Part shown: in pieces, positions 1 to 9,562 of the stretch | How the letters are laid out: every line of letters begins with the position of its first letter | How positions within the stretch are numbered: position 1 is the stretch's first letter | DNA from: Saccharopolyspora phatthalungensis | GTDB taxonomy: Bacteria; Actinomycetota; Actinomycetes; Mycobacteriales; Pseudonocardiaceae | Assembly (NCBI RefSeq): GCF_014203395.1 | Contig: NZ_JACHIW010000001.1 | Location: forward strand, 2,046,001 to 2,110,000 | Direction: 5' to 3' | DNA: 64,000 nucleotides | Translations under genes and position numbers: made by a program | Notes under the pieces: model-generated | Seen by the model: only the letters and a program-made list of their open reading frames with translations | Told to the model about the DNA's origin: nothing | Databases searched by the model: none

Positions 1-992
1 CAGTGCGTCGTGCCGGGCCCGTAGCCGCCGCCGACGAGTTCGGTGGCCTTCTCGGCCGTCGGCGAGTCATGCTCGGCGAGCCAGCGCTCGGCGTCGATGG
101 CGGCGGCGCAACCGGAGCCGGCGGCGGTGACCGCCTGCCGGTAGATGTGGTCCACCAGGTCGCCGGCGGCGAACACACCGGGCACGCCGGTGTGCGTGGT
201 CGGCTGCCGGACCTGCACATAGCCCGCGTCGTCCACGGTGACCTGCTCCCGCACCAGTTCGCTGCGCGGGTCGTGGCCGATCGCGACGAACATGCCGGTC
301 ACGTCCAGCTCGGAGGTCTCGCCGGTGACCGTGTCGCTTAGCTTCAGGCCGCTGACGGTGGTATCGCCGACGACCTCGGTGACCGTCTTGTTGGTCAGCC
401 ACTTGATCTTCTCGTTGGCCCGCGCGCGCTCCAGCATGATCTTGGAGGCCCGGAACTCCTCGCGGCGGTGGATGATCGTCACCGACCGGGCGAAGCGGGT
501 CAGGAAGGTGGCCTCCTCCATCGCCGAGTCACCGCCGCCGATGACCGCGATGTCCTGGTCGCGGAAGAAGAACCCGTCGCAGGTGGCGCAGGCGGACACG
601 CCGCGCCCAAGCAGCCGCTCCTCGCCGGGCACGCCGAGGTAGCGGGCGGCGGCGCCCATGGCCAGGACGATGGCTTTGGCGCGGTACTCCACGCCGTTGG
701 CCAGCACCGTCTTGACGTCGCCGGTCAGATCGAGGCGCTCGACGTCCTCGGCCCGCAGTTCGGCGCCGAAGCGTTCCGCCTGGGATCGCATCTGCTCCAT
801 CAGGTCGGGGCCCATGATCCCGTCCCGGAAGCCCGGGTAGTTCTCCACCTCGGTGGTGGTCATCAACGCGCCACCGAACTGGGTGCCCTCGAAGATCAGT
901 GGTTCGAGCTCCGCTCGCGCGGCGTACACCGCTGCGGTGTACCCGGCTGGGCCAGAGCCCACGATGATCACGTTGCGGACGTCGCCAGTCAC
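1..992 (-). CDS. trxB: Thioredoxin reductase (partial, 3' end outside window)
   Basis: NADPH-dependent flavoenzyme that reduces thioredoxin in the cytoplasm. About 330 residues are visible; the stop lies beyond the left edge. The N-terminal FAD-binding Rossmann motif is [14 protein letters not shown]. The redox-active CATC motif is encoded at 579-590, with its first Cys at residue 135, the usual position in the low-molecular-weight TrxB family. The GTG start (990-992) is chosen because the protein begins [12 protein letters not shown], as TrxB proteins do. The gene follows sigM and its anti-sigma gene on the same strand, as in mycobacteria, where trxA comes next (here off the window). It has its own SigR/SigH-like promoter about 55 bp upstream. 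Confidence 0.96.
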   Translation of the reverse strand, partial: MTGDVRNVIIVGSGPAGYTAAVYAARAELEPLIFEGTQFGGALMTTTEVENYPGFRDGIMGPDLMEQMRSQAERFGAELRAEDVERLDLTGDVKTVLANGVEYRAKAIVLAMGAAARYLGVPGEERLLGRGVSACATCDGFFFRDQDIAVIGGGDSAMEEATFLTRFARSVTIIHRREEFRASKIMLERARANEKIKWLTNKTVTEVVGDTTVSGLKLSDTVTGETSELDVTGMFVAIGHDPRSELVREQVTVDDAGYVQVRQPTTHTGVPGVFAAGDLVDHIYRQAVTAAGSGCAAAIDAERWLAEHDSPTAEKATELVGGGYGPGTTH

Positions 993-1049
993 CGCGCCCC
1001 TTCCGTTGTAGCGTCCCCGTCGCGCTCGGCGCGCGACCGTATCCGGCTT

Positions 1050-1076
1050 AACGCGATCCTATTCGGGTCTGTTCCC
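1050..1076 (-). promoter_or_regulatory. SigR/SigH-type thiol-stress promoter of trxB
   Basis: On the minus strand, GGGAAC (1076-1071) is followed by exactly 18 bp and then GTT (1052-1050). This fits the GGAAT-N18-GTT consensus of actinobacterial thiol-oxidative-stress sigma factors (SigR in Streptomyces, SigH in mycobacteria), whose classic targets include trxB. The predicted transcript would start about 50 bp before the trxB start codon. SigM, encoded just upstream, may recognise a related sequence, so the sigma factor assignment is inferred. Confidence 0.65.
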
Positions 1077-1200
1077 GATCACGCCAGACGCCGTGCGCCA
1101 GGGCACAGCGGAGCCGACTCCCGTCCCAAGGACCGAGAGCCGGCGCAGCTTTGGCACGGCCGGTTGCGGGATCCGCACCCGGCGGCGTGGCGGTTGGGTG

Positions 1201-2010
1201 TCAGCCGCCGAACGTGGCGTCCGAGATCTTGGCGGGGTTGCCCGGGCCGCACTCGGGGCCGACCGCTAAGAGGCGGAACTTGCCGAGGCCGCCGCCCGGC
1301 AGGATCAGCAGCTGGGCCGGTTGTCCGTCGAGCGTTATCGCCCGCGCCCCGAGCGGTTTTCCGCCGTTGACGCCGTTGGCCTGCAAACAGCCGATGAGCC
1401 GCTTCGGGTCCGCCAGCGCGCCGTTGTACTGCTCGGAGTTGATGATCTCGGCGAACTGTTCGCCGCTCAGCGTGACCCGGTCGCCCTGCAACGCCAGCGG
1501 CGCGGGTGAGGCGGTCGTCGCGTTTGGGTGCGCCTGGTGGCTGCTCGGTTCCATGTCCCCCGGCATGATCGAGAACACCACTGCCGCGGCTGCGGCCGCC
1601 ACCCCGACCAGGCCGGTGCCCACCGTGATCCGCCGTCGGCGGCGCTGCTTGGCCGCTGTGAAGTCGATTACCTGGCCACCCTGCTCGGCAGCCGGAGCCG
1701 GGCGGGCGGGCTCGACCGGCGGTGCGGCACTTCCCTGCTGCTCGGCCCAGGCCCGAACCTCGTTCTCCAGTGCGGCATCGATGCGGGCCGAAACGTCGTC
1801 GGGGATCGTCAGCGGCGGAAGCGCCGCCAGATCCGAACTGGTGGCGTCCAACGCCGCCAGGATCTCCCTGGCCTCCGGGTCATCCTGGACCTGGACGCGC
1901 AGTTGATCGGCGGTCTGCTGGTCCAGCACTCCAGCGTGGAGATCGGCCAGCAAGTCCAAGGACCACGGTGGCCCCTGCGGCGCCCCCGTGCGCCGGTGTT
2001 CACCACTCAT
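1201..2010 (-). CDS. rsmA: SigM anti-sigma factor (RsmA-like membrane protein)
   Basis: Single-pass membrane protein of 269 residues expected to sequester SigM. Its N-terminal cytoplasmic part (about 1-90) carries the short helical segment WSLDLLADLHAGVLD typical of actinobacterial anti-sigma domains. It lacks the HxxxCxxC zinc motif of ZAS proteins. An Arg-rich stretch (RRRRR, about 123-127) precedes one transmembrane helix (about 128-149), and a C-terminal domain of about 120 residues lies outside. The ATG overlaps the sigM stop as ATGA (2007-2010) and has the strong RBS GGGAGG, so the two are translationally coupled. The assignment rests on position in the sigM-rsmA-trxB order and on topology. 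Confidence 0.85.
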   Translation of the reverse strand: MSGEHRRTGAPQGPPWSLDLLADLHAGVLDQQTADQLRVQVQDDPEAREILAALDATSSDLAALPPLTIPDDVSARIDAALENEVRAWAEQQGSAAPPVEPARPAPAAEQGGQVIDFTAAKQRRRRRITVGTGLVGVAAAAAAVVFSIMPGDMEPSSHQAHPNATTASPAPLALQGDRVTLSGEQFAEIINSEQYNGALADPKRLIGCLQANGVNGGKPLGARAITLDGQPAQLLILPGGGLGKFRLLAVGPECGPGNPAKISDATFGG

Positions 2011-2615
2011 CGTCCCTCCCGTTGACGCATGGCCATCGCGTCATCTCGGACGTTCGCATCTGCACTTGGGTTCCGCAGGTGTCCTAGAAGTTTGGCGAGT
2101 TTGGCCCGACCGCGTGCGCATCGGCTCTTCACGGTTCCCTCGGCGACACCCAAGATCGCCGCGGTCTCCGCTACGGAGTATCCCTCCACGTCTACCAGCA
2201 CGATCGCCGACCGTTGATCTTCGGGGAGTTCGGCGAGCGCGTCCTGGACGGCCATCTTGGTGTCCTGTTCATCGATGGCATCGCGGGACACCGCCGGTTC
2301 GGTGGGGCCGGTCTCCGGTAGCGGTACGGTCGGCCGGGCCTGGCGGCGGCGGATGCGGTCCAGGCAGGCGTTCACCACGATCCGGTGCAGCCAGGTGGTG
2401 ACCTGGGATTCGGCGCGGAACGACGAGGCGTTGCGGAAAGCCGAGATCATGGCGTCCTGAAGCGCATCCGCGGCATCTTCGTGGTCGCGCACGGTCCGCA
2501 GCGCCACCGCCCACAGCCGATCCCGATGTCGGCGGAAGAGCTCGGAGAACGCGTGCGGATCTCCGTTGGTATGCGCCGCGATGAGTTCGGCGTCCGAGCT
2601 GACGGGGACAGACAC
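2007..2615 (-). CDS. sigM: ECF RNA polymerase sigma factor SigM
   Basis: 202-residue ECF sigma factor. The sigma-2 region spans about residues 21-91 (AFSELFRRHRDRLW, DALQDAM, TWLHRIVVNACLDRIRR). The sigma-4 helix-turn-helix spans about 127-180 (LPEDQRSAIVLVDVEGYS, ILGVAEGTVKSR). The GTG at 2613-2615 gives the normal family length; an in-frame start at 2660 would add an untypical Cys-rich leader. It is followed by its anti-sigma gene with a 4-bp overlap and lies downstream of the MurJ/pseudokinase genes, the same order as mycobacterial sigM. In mycobacteria SigM controls ESX genes and lipid synthesis; its regulon here cannot be read from the sequence. Confidence 0.92.
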   Translation of the reverse strand: MSVPVSSDAELIAAHTNGDPHAFSELFRRHRDRLWAVALRTVRDHEDAADALQDAMISAFRNASSFRAESQVTTWLHRIVVNACLDRIRRRQARPTVPLPETGPTEPAVSRDAIDEQDTKMAVQDALAELPEDQRSAIVLVDVEGYSVAETAAILGVAEGTVKSRCARGRAKLAKLLGHLRNPSADANVRDDAMAMRQREGR

Positions 2616-2649
2616 GGAACAGCACTTTACTGATCGTGAGAACCGGCAC

Positions 2650-2675
2650 ATCCGCCACACTGACGAGTGGCGGAT
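2650..2675 (-). terminator. Hairpin between pseudokinase gene and sigM
   Basis: Perfect 9-bp inverted repeat ATCCGCCAC / GTGGCGGAT with an 8-nt loop, about 120 bp after the pseudokinase stop and 35 bp before the preferred sigM start. No U-tract follows. It could be a weak terminator separating the cell-wall genes from sigM, or an operator or 5'UTR structure of sigM. Confidence 0.35.
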
Positions 2676-2793
2676 CTGCCGTGGTCAACCATCCGCCGCA
2701 GGTGACTCCGCGACCGGTTGTCTCCCGCTTGCCGCGAATCGATCTCGGATCGCGCCGGTCGCCGCGTGGTGACTACTGCCCTACGGGTTGCCG

Positions 2794-4416
2794 TCAGCCA
2801 GCGGTGCCGTTGACGGTGATCTCGTTGATCTGTGCGGCGAATCCGCCGTCCTGGGGGATCAGCCGTTTGATCACGACCAGGATCTGCTGCATCGGGGAGT
2901 CCGCGTTCAACTTGATCGCGGTGTCACCGTTGCCGAGCGTCGCCGCCCCTAGCAGGGTGCCGCCATCCGCGCTGGGCGCCCCGCTGACCGTGCGGACCTC
3001 GACGACAGTGCCGACGCTCGCCGAGTTGATCACGAGTTCCCGAGGCACCGCGGGGTGATCGAAGTTCAGCACGGCACCGGTGCCGTTGCTGATCCCGCCG
3101 GGGCCGAGCTGCTGGTTGTAGCGGGAGGTCCCCCATTCCGTGGTGGGGTTGCCATCGACGAGAAAGCGAATCCTGTTCGGGTTGTCCGCCGAGCCGTTGC
3201 CGCTGAACTGCGTCGCGCCGGTCACCGGCACCTTGATCAGCGCCGCCGGCGGCTGCTGCTCGCTGGGCTGACCGCCCGGCCGGTTTCCGGACTCGCCGAT
3301 GATCTGGCCGGTACCGCTGTCGCGGTTGGACTCGGTGAACATGCCGATCAGGCCGACCGCGATCCAGCCGACCACCAGCAGCGTGGCCACCGCGAGTACG
3401 CCGAGGCTGATCAGCAGCTTCTTGCGCTTGGCCCGGTCCGGCTTGGGGTCCTCGCGACGCCAGACTTCGTTGCTCTCGGTAGCCTGCGTGTTCTGCGTCA
3501 CCGAACCGGTGGTTTCGAAGGTCGCATGCTGTTCCAGCACGCGGAGCACGGCGGCACCGGTGCGGACCCCGCCGGTGGTGCCGGTGGAATCCGGGTTGCC
3601 CAGCGCCCGCACCGCGACCGTGGACAGCTCCAGCGGCACGGTCGGTCGCAGGGTGCGCGGCGCGATCAGGTTGCCGTCGGGGCCGGTCGGCGCGGCGGGC
3701 AGGCTCTCGGGCGCGTCGCCGAGCGCCCACCTGCCGGTGAGCAGCAGGTACAGCGCGGCACCCAGGCCGCGAACGTCGTCGCTGGAGGTGGCCCGAGCCA
3801 TCGGGCCGGGGAAGGCCATCCGGATCTCGCCGTCCGGGGTGACCCGGATCCGCTGCGGGTGATCGGCGCCGAGCACCAGCCCGGCATGGTGCGCCGCCTC
3901 GACCGCGGCGGCGAGCGGCTGCAGCAGCCGGGCCGCGGTGCCAGGCGGCAGCGGGCCCTCGGCGACCAGATCGAGCAGATCGGTGCCGTGGGTCCATTCG
4001 GCGATCACGAGGCCTAGCACGCCATTGGGATCGCTGGAGGATTGCGTAACGACGTCGAGCACCCGCGCGACGCCGACGTGGTTGAAGGTGCTGGCGTGCA
4101 TCGCGCGTTCCAGGGTGCGCCGCGCGTTGGACGCAGCTTCGGAGTCCGAGCGGTCGCCAATCAAGATCGTCAGCGCGACGTCCCGGCCCAGCACACCGTC
4201 CTTGGCCCGCCACAACTGGACGTTGCAGCGGTTGTCCGAACCAGCCTGGGAAAGCAGCCGATACCGGCCGTGGTCCAGAACCCGACCAGGAGTCAGCGCC
4301 TGCTCGGCCGAACCCTCGTCGCCGGACTCGTTGCGTTCCGCTGCGATCTGCTCGGTGGGTTTGCTGGTCACCTTCCCTCTCCCGCTCCTTCCGGTCCGCC
4401 AGGGGTTGCGTGCCAC
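2794..4416 (-). CDS. MurJ-associated membrane pseudokinase with extracellular discoidin-like domain
   Basis: 540-residue transmembrane protein. Residues about 45-300 have the Ser/Thr protein kinase fold but lack catalysis. The ATP lysine position reads VALT (80-83) instead of VAIK. The HRD loop is replaced by ADHPQRIRV (184-192), and DFG by AFPGP (201-205). One transmembrane helix lies at about 333-360. It is followed by a Pro/Gly linker and an extracellular beta-sandwich resembling galactose-binding domains (NRIRFLVDGNPTTEW). In mycobacteria these domains are fused to the C-terminus of MviN/MurJ and the phosphorylated pseudokinase binds FhaA; here they form a separate gene 52 bp after murJ. 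A GTG at 4371 with RBS GGGAG is an alternative start. Confidence 0.88.
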   Translation of the reverse strand: MARNPWRTGRSGRGKVTSKPTEQIAAERNESGDEGSAEQALTPGRVLDHGRYRLLSQAGSDNRCNVQLWRAKDGVLGRDVALTILIGDRSDSEAASNARRTLERAMHASTFNHVGVARVLDVVTQSSSDPNGVLGLVIAEWTHGTDLLDLVAEGPLPPGTAARLLQPLAAAVEAAHHAGLVLGADHPQRIRVTPDGEIRMAFPGPMARATSSDDVRGLGAALYLLLTGRWALGDAPESLPAAPTGPDGNLIAPRTLRPTVPLELSTVAVRALGNPDSTGTTGGVRTGAAVLRVLEQHATFETTGSVTQNTQATESNEVWRREDPKPDRAKRKKLLISLGVLAVATLLVVGWIAVGLIGMFTESNRDSGTGQIIGESGNRPGGQPSEQQPPAALIKVPVTGATQFSGNGSADNPNRIRFLVDGNPTTEWGTSRYNQQLGPGGISNGTGAVLNFDHPAVPRELVINSASVGTVVEVRTVSGAPSADGGTLLGAATLGNGDTAIKLNADSPMQQILVVIKRLIPQDGGFAAQINEITVNGTAG

Positions 4417-4468
4417 CCCTCTCCCCCCACGGAAGGAGACTTAATCACGAGGGTACGTGACGGAGGGG

Positions 4469-6319
4469 TCAGCGACGACGCAGCAAACCGGTGAGCCGTC
4501 CGATCGCCGGCTGCAATTCCGCAACGCGCAGCACCGACATCAGTCCGAAGATCGCCGCGAAACCGATCACGCTGCCCACGCTCAACTGTAGCCATCCCGT
4601 TCCGGCACCGGCGCTTCCGGGCACCAGTGCGTCCACGCCCAGCGCGGTAACCCACGCGAGAAACCCGCCGAGCAGCGAAGCCGTCAAGGTTTTTGCCAGT
4701 GTGACAAGGAAACGGCGGCTGCCGAGTGGGCCGAGCCGGTGCCGCAGCCAGGCTTCGCCGACCAGCCAACCGATCACGAAGCAGAAAGAGTTGACGAACG
4801 TCAGGCCGAATACCACGTGCTCTGGTGCGAGGAACGCGGGAACCACGAAGGCCATCAGCACCTTGGCGAGGGTCATCACCACCATGATCAGCGTTGGGGT
4901 GCGGGCGTCGTTCAAGGCGTTGAACGTCCGCATCTGCATCATGGTCAGCGCGTAGGGCAGCACACCAAAGGCCGACAGGGCCAGCGCGAGACCGAGTATG
5001 GTGGCCTGCCCGGAAAGCCCGGACTTCAGCGCGAACAACGCCATCGCCAGCGGTACGCCGAGCGCGGTCATGATCGCACTGACCGGCAGCAAGGTCACAG
5101 TGGACAGTCGGTTGCCCAGCGAAAGATCGGCGATCACCTTGGGATGATCGCCGTCCGCGGCGGCGGCGCTCATCCGCGGCAGGATCGCGGTCATGATCGA
5201 GAAACCGATCACACCGTAGGGCAACTGGAGCAGCATCCACACGTAGGTGTAAGTGGACAGGGCACCGGCGTCGGAGCCGGTCGCCACCCGGGTCAGCGCG
5301 GTCAGCCCGACCTGGCTGATCGCGACGTAGCCGAGCATCCAGAGCGCGAGCCCGCCGAACTCGGAAAGCCGCGAGTCCCAGCCCCACCGCCAACGGAAGC
5401 GGAATCCGGTCCTGCGCAGCGCGGGCAATTGAATGAACGCTTGGCAGACCACACCGAGGGTGACGCCGATGCCCAGAACGAGCACGTGCCCGTCCGTCAT
5501 CGAGACCGGCGACAGCGAGATCCTGCCCGGTAGCAGCCAGAAGACGCCGATGGTGGCGATCACCACCAGGTTGTTGACCACCGGTGCCCAAGCCGGGGGG
5601 CTGAAGATCTGCTTGGCCTGCAAGATCGCGCCGATCAGCGCGCTGAGGCCGTAGAAGAAGATCTGCGGCAGCAGCAGGTACGCGAACGCGTTGACCAGCG
5701 ACATGTTCGAGGCGTCGGACTCGGTGACGAGGATCCAGGTCAGGATCGGCGTGCAGACCAGCGCCAGCAGCGTGCCGAGCCCCAGGACCACGCTTGCGAT
5801 CGTCATCAGCTGCTGGACGAACCGCTCGCCGCCATCGGCGTCGGACTTCTGGGCGCGCACCAGAACCGGCACCACGATGCTGGTCAGAACGCCGCCGATG
5901 AGCAGTTCGAAGATCATGTTCGGCAGCGTGTTGGCCACGTTGAACGAGTCGTTCTCGACGCCGAAGGTGAGCACCACGGCCAGCATCAGCTTCCACAGGA
6001 AGCCGGTGATCCGGCTGGTCAGGGTGGCCACGGCCATCGATCCGCTGGCCTTGAGCAGCGACGGCTTGCCCGGCGAGACCGGGCGGATCACCTGGGTCTG
6101 CTCGGTGGCCTGCTCGACGGCTTGGCCCATACCGGGCTCCGGCGGCACCGCGGGGATCGGCTGGGTCTCCGCGACGTGCCAGCCGCGCGGCATGCTCGGG
6201 GCCTGGGACATGGCGCCGGGCCGGCGAATCGGCATGGTCGGGCGCGTCTCGGGTGGCGGCGCGGGCCTGGGCGGCCCGGGGTTACCGCCGATCCGCCCGG
6301 TATCCCTGTCTCGGTTCAC
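4469..6319 (-). CDS. murJ: Lipid II flippase MurJ (MviN)
   Basis: Multipass MOP-superfamily transporter that flips undecaprenyl-linked peptidoglycan precursors. The start is GTG 6317-6319, preceded by AAGGA at 9 nt; an upstream GTG at 6346 has no RBS. The 616-residue protein has a Pro-rich cytoplasmic N-tail of about 95 residues, then roughly 14 hydrophobic helices. Typical segments are SMAVATLTSRITGFLWK, NTLPNMIFELLIGGVLTS and LRVAELQPAIGRLTGLL near the end. It ends shortly after the last helix, so it lacks the C-terminal pseudokinase and extracellular domains of the mycobacterial protein, which the next gene supplies. Confidence 0.95.
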   Translation of the reverse strand: MNRDRDTGRIGGNPGPPRPAPPPETRPTMPIRRPGAMSQAPSMPRGWHVAETQPIPAVPPEPGMGQAVEQATEQTQVIRPVSPGKPSLLKASGSMAVATLTSRITGFLWKLMLAVVLTFGVENDSFNVANTLPNMIFELLIGGVLTSIVVPVLVRAQKSDADGGERFVQQLMTIASVVLGLGTLLALVCTPILTWILVTESDASNMSLVNAFAYLLLPQIFFYGLSALIGAILQAKQIFSPPAWAPVVNNLVVIATIGVFWLLPGRISLSPVSMTDGHVLVLGIGVTLGVVCQAFIQLPALRRTGFRFRWRWGWDSRLSEFGGLALWMLGYVAISQVGLTALTRVATGSDAGALSTYTYVWMLLQLPYGVIGFSIMTAILPRMSAAAADGDHPKVIADLSLGNRLSTVTLLPVSAIMTALGVPLAMALFALKSGLSGQATILGLALALSAFGVLPYALTMMQMRTFNALNDARTPTLIMVVMTLAKVLMAFVVPAFLAPEHVVFGLTFVNSFCFVIGWLVGEAWLRHRLGPLGSRRFLVTLAKTLTASLLGGFLAWVTALGVDALVPGSAGAGTGWLQLSVGSVIGFAAIFGLMSVLRVAELQPAIGRLTGLLRRR

Positions 6320-6422
6320 TGGCTCAAATCCTTCGCCCGTCGGCACACCGAGTGCATCGCCCGGTCCTGTCGGTCAGTCCAGGTCCACACCTACGAGTGA
6401 TGGCATGACCCCGCTCAGGATC

Positions 6423-8774
6423 TCAGTTCCGGTTCCGATCACCGTCAGTGGTGGCGATCTGGGTGTTTTCGGGCGTGCTGTCCTGCGGCGCTCCGTTCGT
6501 ACCGGTCGGTTCGGTCGAGCCGGTCGATTCCGCTGGGTGAGCCGGGTCTGTCGAGTCAGTCGGAGCGGCCGAGTCAGCAGGGTCGGAAGGATCGGCTGTG
6601 GCGCACGGCGCGGCCGGGCCGGACCAGCGAGCCGCCGATTCCGCGGCCCGGCGACGCCTGGCGCGCGCCCGCTTGACGATCCGCAGCGCCGACATCAGCA
6701 CCAGCAGCGCCGCCGCGATCGCGGTCAGGATCGGGATCAGGGCGCCGTAGTTGGTGGACTCGATCTGCAGCCGCTTGGTGGGCCCGAGCTGGGTGCCCGC
6801 CTGCGTGGTCGTGCTCACGTCGATGGTGAACTTCCCGGCGCGCTGCGCCGAGGTCTGCAGGTAGAACACCCGCCGCCCGTTGGCCGGGATGGAGACCGGA
6901 CCGCCGAACTCGTGCCGGATCTCGACGCCGGGCACCCGCGGGATGTGGAACACGATCTTCACCGTGATCGGCAGGTCGTTGACCACCGTCAGGGGGATCG
7001 GGCTGCTGCCCGAATCCAACCGCGTGACCTGGCCGGCGAACTCCTCGACGCGGACCTGCCCGAGTACCTCGCCGATCACGCCGGTCGCCCGGTTCACCCA
7101 CTGCCGGGCGGCGTCGGGGTGCCCGCGCCACGCGCTCGAAGCCCCGCGCAGCAAACCGCTGCGCAGCGGCGTGGTGACGTCGCTGGGCGGCACGGGGCTG
7201 GACCGTTCCTCCGACGAAGACCGGTACAGGTCGCCGACCTTGAAGTTCTGCTCGGCGAGTTGGTCGATCACGGGTTGCGGGATCTCCGCCGAACCGGCGT
7301 CCACCGGGTATCTGAGGTCGGCTTCCGGCAGCGTCTTCGGGTTCGGGTCGGGCAGGGCCGTGGGCCGGATGAAACCGGCGTCGCTCAACTGCTGCATGCC
7401 GTCGAGCAGGCCGCGTAGATCGTCGCCGCGGAGGTTCCAGCGGCGCGGCGGCATCAGCACCGAGGTGGCGTTCGGCACCGCACCCTGCGTCGCCCGGAAG
7501 GTCAGCGCGCCGAGCGCGTTCTGCGCGGACAAGGCGCCGTTTTGCGGCGGAGAGAGCGCGGTGACCTTCATCTCGGTGTCGTGCAGCGGGTCGAGCGCGC
7601 TGGTCAGCAGCGGGTCGATCGGCAGGGCGGCCAACTGCTGACCGCGCACCCGGACCGGGGACAGTGAACCGGCGGGGAGGTCCAGCGCTCGGGGCTCCAA
7701 CAGCGCGAGACCGGGCAGCTTGCCGATCGCCGCGTTGTCCAGCGCCCCCTCGATCGGCCAGAGCACGTTGCGGGGCTCGACGCCCAGGATGTCGCGGACG
7801 AGGGCGGTGCCGTCCAGCGCGCCGTTGACCAGGTCCGGCAGCCCGGCCCGGCCCAGCGCCACGATGTCGGCGTCGGCATAGGGCAGCGCGATCACGCAGC
7901 GCCCCGCGGTGGCCTCGCGGAGCTTGCTCAGCCACAGGTCGGCAGCGCGGGCGCCGATTCCTTCGGTCAGCGAACCGTTGGGCTGGCGCACCAGGTAGCC
8001 GCGTTGCATGGCTCTGACGGTGACCAGCAGGTCCGGGTCGACGGCGAAGCACAGCGCGCTGCCCAGCGGCGAACCCGGCGCGGCCCGGTCGGTTACCGCT
8101 TGCACCAGGTCGTAGAGCCGGCCGCCGGGCGCGAGCGAGGTGGACAGCTGGTCGTCGGCCAGCACCGCGCGCATGCGCCCGATGGCCTCCCGCTCCAGGT
8201 GTGGGTAGTCCACGATCGGCACCAGCATGCTGATCGGGGTTGGCTGTGCGGGCCGGACCGGCGCACCGCCCGGTGGGCCGAGCACTGGCAGCAGGAACTG
8301 GGCTTCGGCGATGCGCGCCCGGCCGCCGCCGGTCGGCGCTCCGTTGATGTTGACCAACAGCGGGTACACACCGGGTTGGCTGAGCTGCAGCGAATTCGCG
8401 CCGGTCAACGGAATGCGCAGCTCGACCGGGATCTGCTGGCCGGGCGCGATCCGGTCGGCGACCGCGGCGAAGGCGGGTTCGGTGACGGTGGCCGTGTCGT
8501 CGTGCAGTGCGCGCTGGACGGCCGGTTCGGTGGTGGTCGCGTTGCCGCGCTGGATGCGGGCCTCGATGTCGTTGATCTGGCGATCGCTGGTGTTGGTCAA
8601 CCGACCGGTGACGACGACTTCGCCCGGAGATCCGCCGGTGACCGCCGGCGGGGTGATCTTGATCACGTCCAAGTGGGCTGGGGTCTCGCCCTGCGCGGCC
8701 GCCCGGGGCGCCGGGACCAGCGGGACCACCGCGAACAACACCGCCGCGACCAGCGCGGCAAGCAGAACCTTCAC
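6423..8774 (-). CDS. DUF6049 family secreted, membrane-anchored protein
   Basis: 783-residue protein with an N-terminal signal peptide ([20 protein letters not shown], cleavage near AAAQG). A large extracellular region follows, then one C-terminal transmembrane helix ([20 protein letters not shown]) and a basic Ser/Thr/Pro/Asp-rich cytoplasmic tail. Length, topology and position between a NUDIX gene and murJ match M. tuberculosis Rv3909 (DUF6049), whose function is not established; a role in cell envelope assembly is only suggested by the neighbours. The GTG start overlaps the upstream NUDIX stop (GTGA, 8771-8774), which indicates translational coupling. Confidence 0.85.
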   Translation of the reverse strand: MKVLLAALVAAVLFAVVPLVPAPRAAAQGETPAHLDVIKITPPAVTGGSPGEVVVTGRLTNTSDRQINDIEARIQRGNATTTEPAVQRALHDDTATVTEPAFAAVADRIAPGQQIPVELRIPLTGANSLQLSQPGVYPLLVNINGAPTGGGRARIAEAQFLLPVLGPPGGAPVRPAQPTPISMLVPIVDYPHLEREAIGRMRAVLADDQLSTSLAPGGRLYDLVQAVTDRAAPGSPLGSALCFAVDPDLLVTVRAMQRGYLVRQPNGSLTEGIGARAADLWLSKLREATAGRCVIALPYADADIVALGRAGLPDLVNGALDGTALVRDILGVEPRNVLWPIEGALDNAAIGKLPGLALLEPRALDLPAGSLSPVRVRGQQLAALPIDPLLTSALDPLHDTEMKVTALSPPQNGALSAQNALGALTFRATQGAVPNATSVLMPPRRWNLRGDDLRGLLDGMQQLSDAGFIRPTALPDPNPKTLPEADLRYPVDAGSAEIPQPVIDQLAEQNFKVGDLYRSSSEERSSPVPPSDVTTPLRSGLLRGASSAWRGHPDAARQWVNRATGVIGEVLGQVRVEEFAGQVTRLDSGSSPIPLTVVNDLPITVKIVFHIPRVPGVEIRHEFGGPVSIPANGRRVFYLQTSAQRAGKFTIDVSTTTQAGTQLGPTKRLQIESTNYGALIPILTAIAAALLVLMSALRIVKRARARRRRAAESAARWSGPAAPCATADPSDPADSAAPTDSTDPAHPAESTGSTEPTGTNGAPQDSTPENTQIATTDGDRNRN

Positions 8775-9328
8775 CCCGGCTCCGTTTCGCTACCTCGCAC
8801 CGGCCGGGCCGCGAGCCGCTCGCCCGGGCCGTCCGGTTCGTCGCCGCGCAGGCTCAGCGCGCGGCGCACCAGCCGACGCTCGTCGGCGTAGGCCAGTACC
8901 TCGTCCAGTTCACCAAGCGGCACCCACGCCACCTCGGTGACCTCCACGTCTTCGTCGGAAAGCTGTCCGCCCACCGCATCCAGCAGGAAGTGGTGCACGG
9001 TCTTGTGTATGCGCCGGCTGCCCGCGACGAACCAGTAGTCGATCGTGCCGATCGGGGCCACCACCCGGCCGATGATGCCGGTCTCCTCGGCGACCTCGCG
9101 CACCGCGGTCTGCTCCGCGGTTTCGCCCGCCTCGATGTGCCCCTTCGGCAGCGACCACAGCAGGCGTCCCTTGCGGTCCAGCCTTCCGATGATCGCAGCG
9201 AGGCTTTCGACGCCGTCGACCACCAGCCCGCCGGCCGAGGTCTCGTCGACGGTTCGCAGCCTGCGCCGCCGGCGCCGGTTCCGACGCCCCGGCTGGGCAC
9301 CGCCGGAGCGGCCGGGCGACGGGGGCAT
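8771..9328 (-). CDS. NUDIX hydrolase (MutT4-like)
   Basis: 185-residue NUDIX enzyme with a perfect Nudix box at residues 63-85 (G63, E69, R77-E78, E81-E82, G84), which binds the divalent metal and hydrolyses nucleoside diphosphate derivatives. The N-terminus is short and very Arg-rich (about 16-24) and is followed by the family phrase [14 protein letters not shown]. The ATG at 9326-9328 gives the usual length; a longer frame up to 9526 is low-complexity and has no support. It is the first gene of the cell-wall/sigM block and diverges from pcnA, as MutT4 (Rv3908) does in mycobacteria. Its substrate is unknown. Confidence 0.88.
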   Translation of the reverse strand: MPPSPGRSGGAQPGRRNRRRRRRLRTVDETSAGGLVVDGVESLAAIIGRLDRKGRLLWSLPKGHIEAGETAEQTAVREVAEETGIIGRVVAPIGTIDYWFVAGSRRIHKTVHHFLLDAVGGQLSDEDVEVTEVAWVPLGELDEVLAYADERRLVRRALSLRGDEPDGPGERLAARPVRGSETEPG

Positions 9329-9562
9329 GCCGCCGATGGTAGTGCGATCAGCTGTTTTAGGGGGGAGCTGGTCGTTTTGCGCAGCGCCGCTGGTGGCGGG
9401 GCTCACGGGCGTCGGAGAATGGCGTGGCGTGCCTGTGCGGGGCACGGAAAAGGTGTCGGCGGGTGCCCGGATGACCCGGCGTGCGCAGGTCGGCTTTTCG
9501 CGTCGATCACCGACCCCACGCCCCAAGAGGGACGGCCTGAGCAGGCGATACCCTGATACATC

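Noticed and set aside
2616..2660. Upstream start of sigM at 2660
   Set aside because: It would add a Cys-rich 15-residue leader not typical of ECF factors; GTG 2615 gives the usual N-terminus. It is not fully excluded.
3055..4017. 320-codon plus-strand frame inside the pseudokinase gene
   Set aside because: Antisense shadow; the minus frame has domain motifs and a transmembrane helix.
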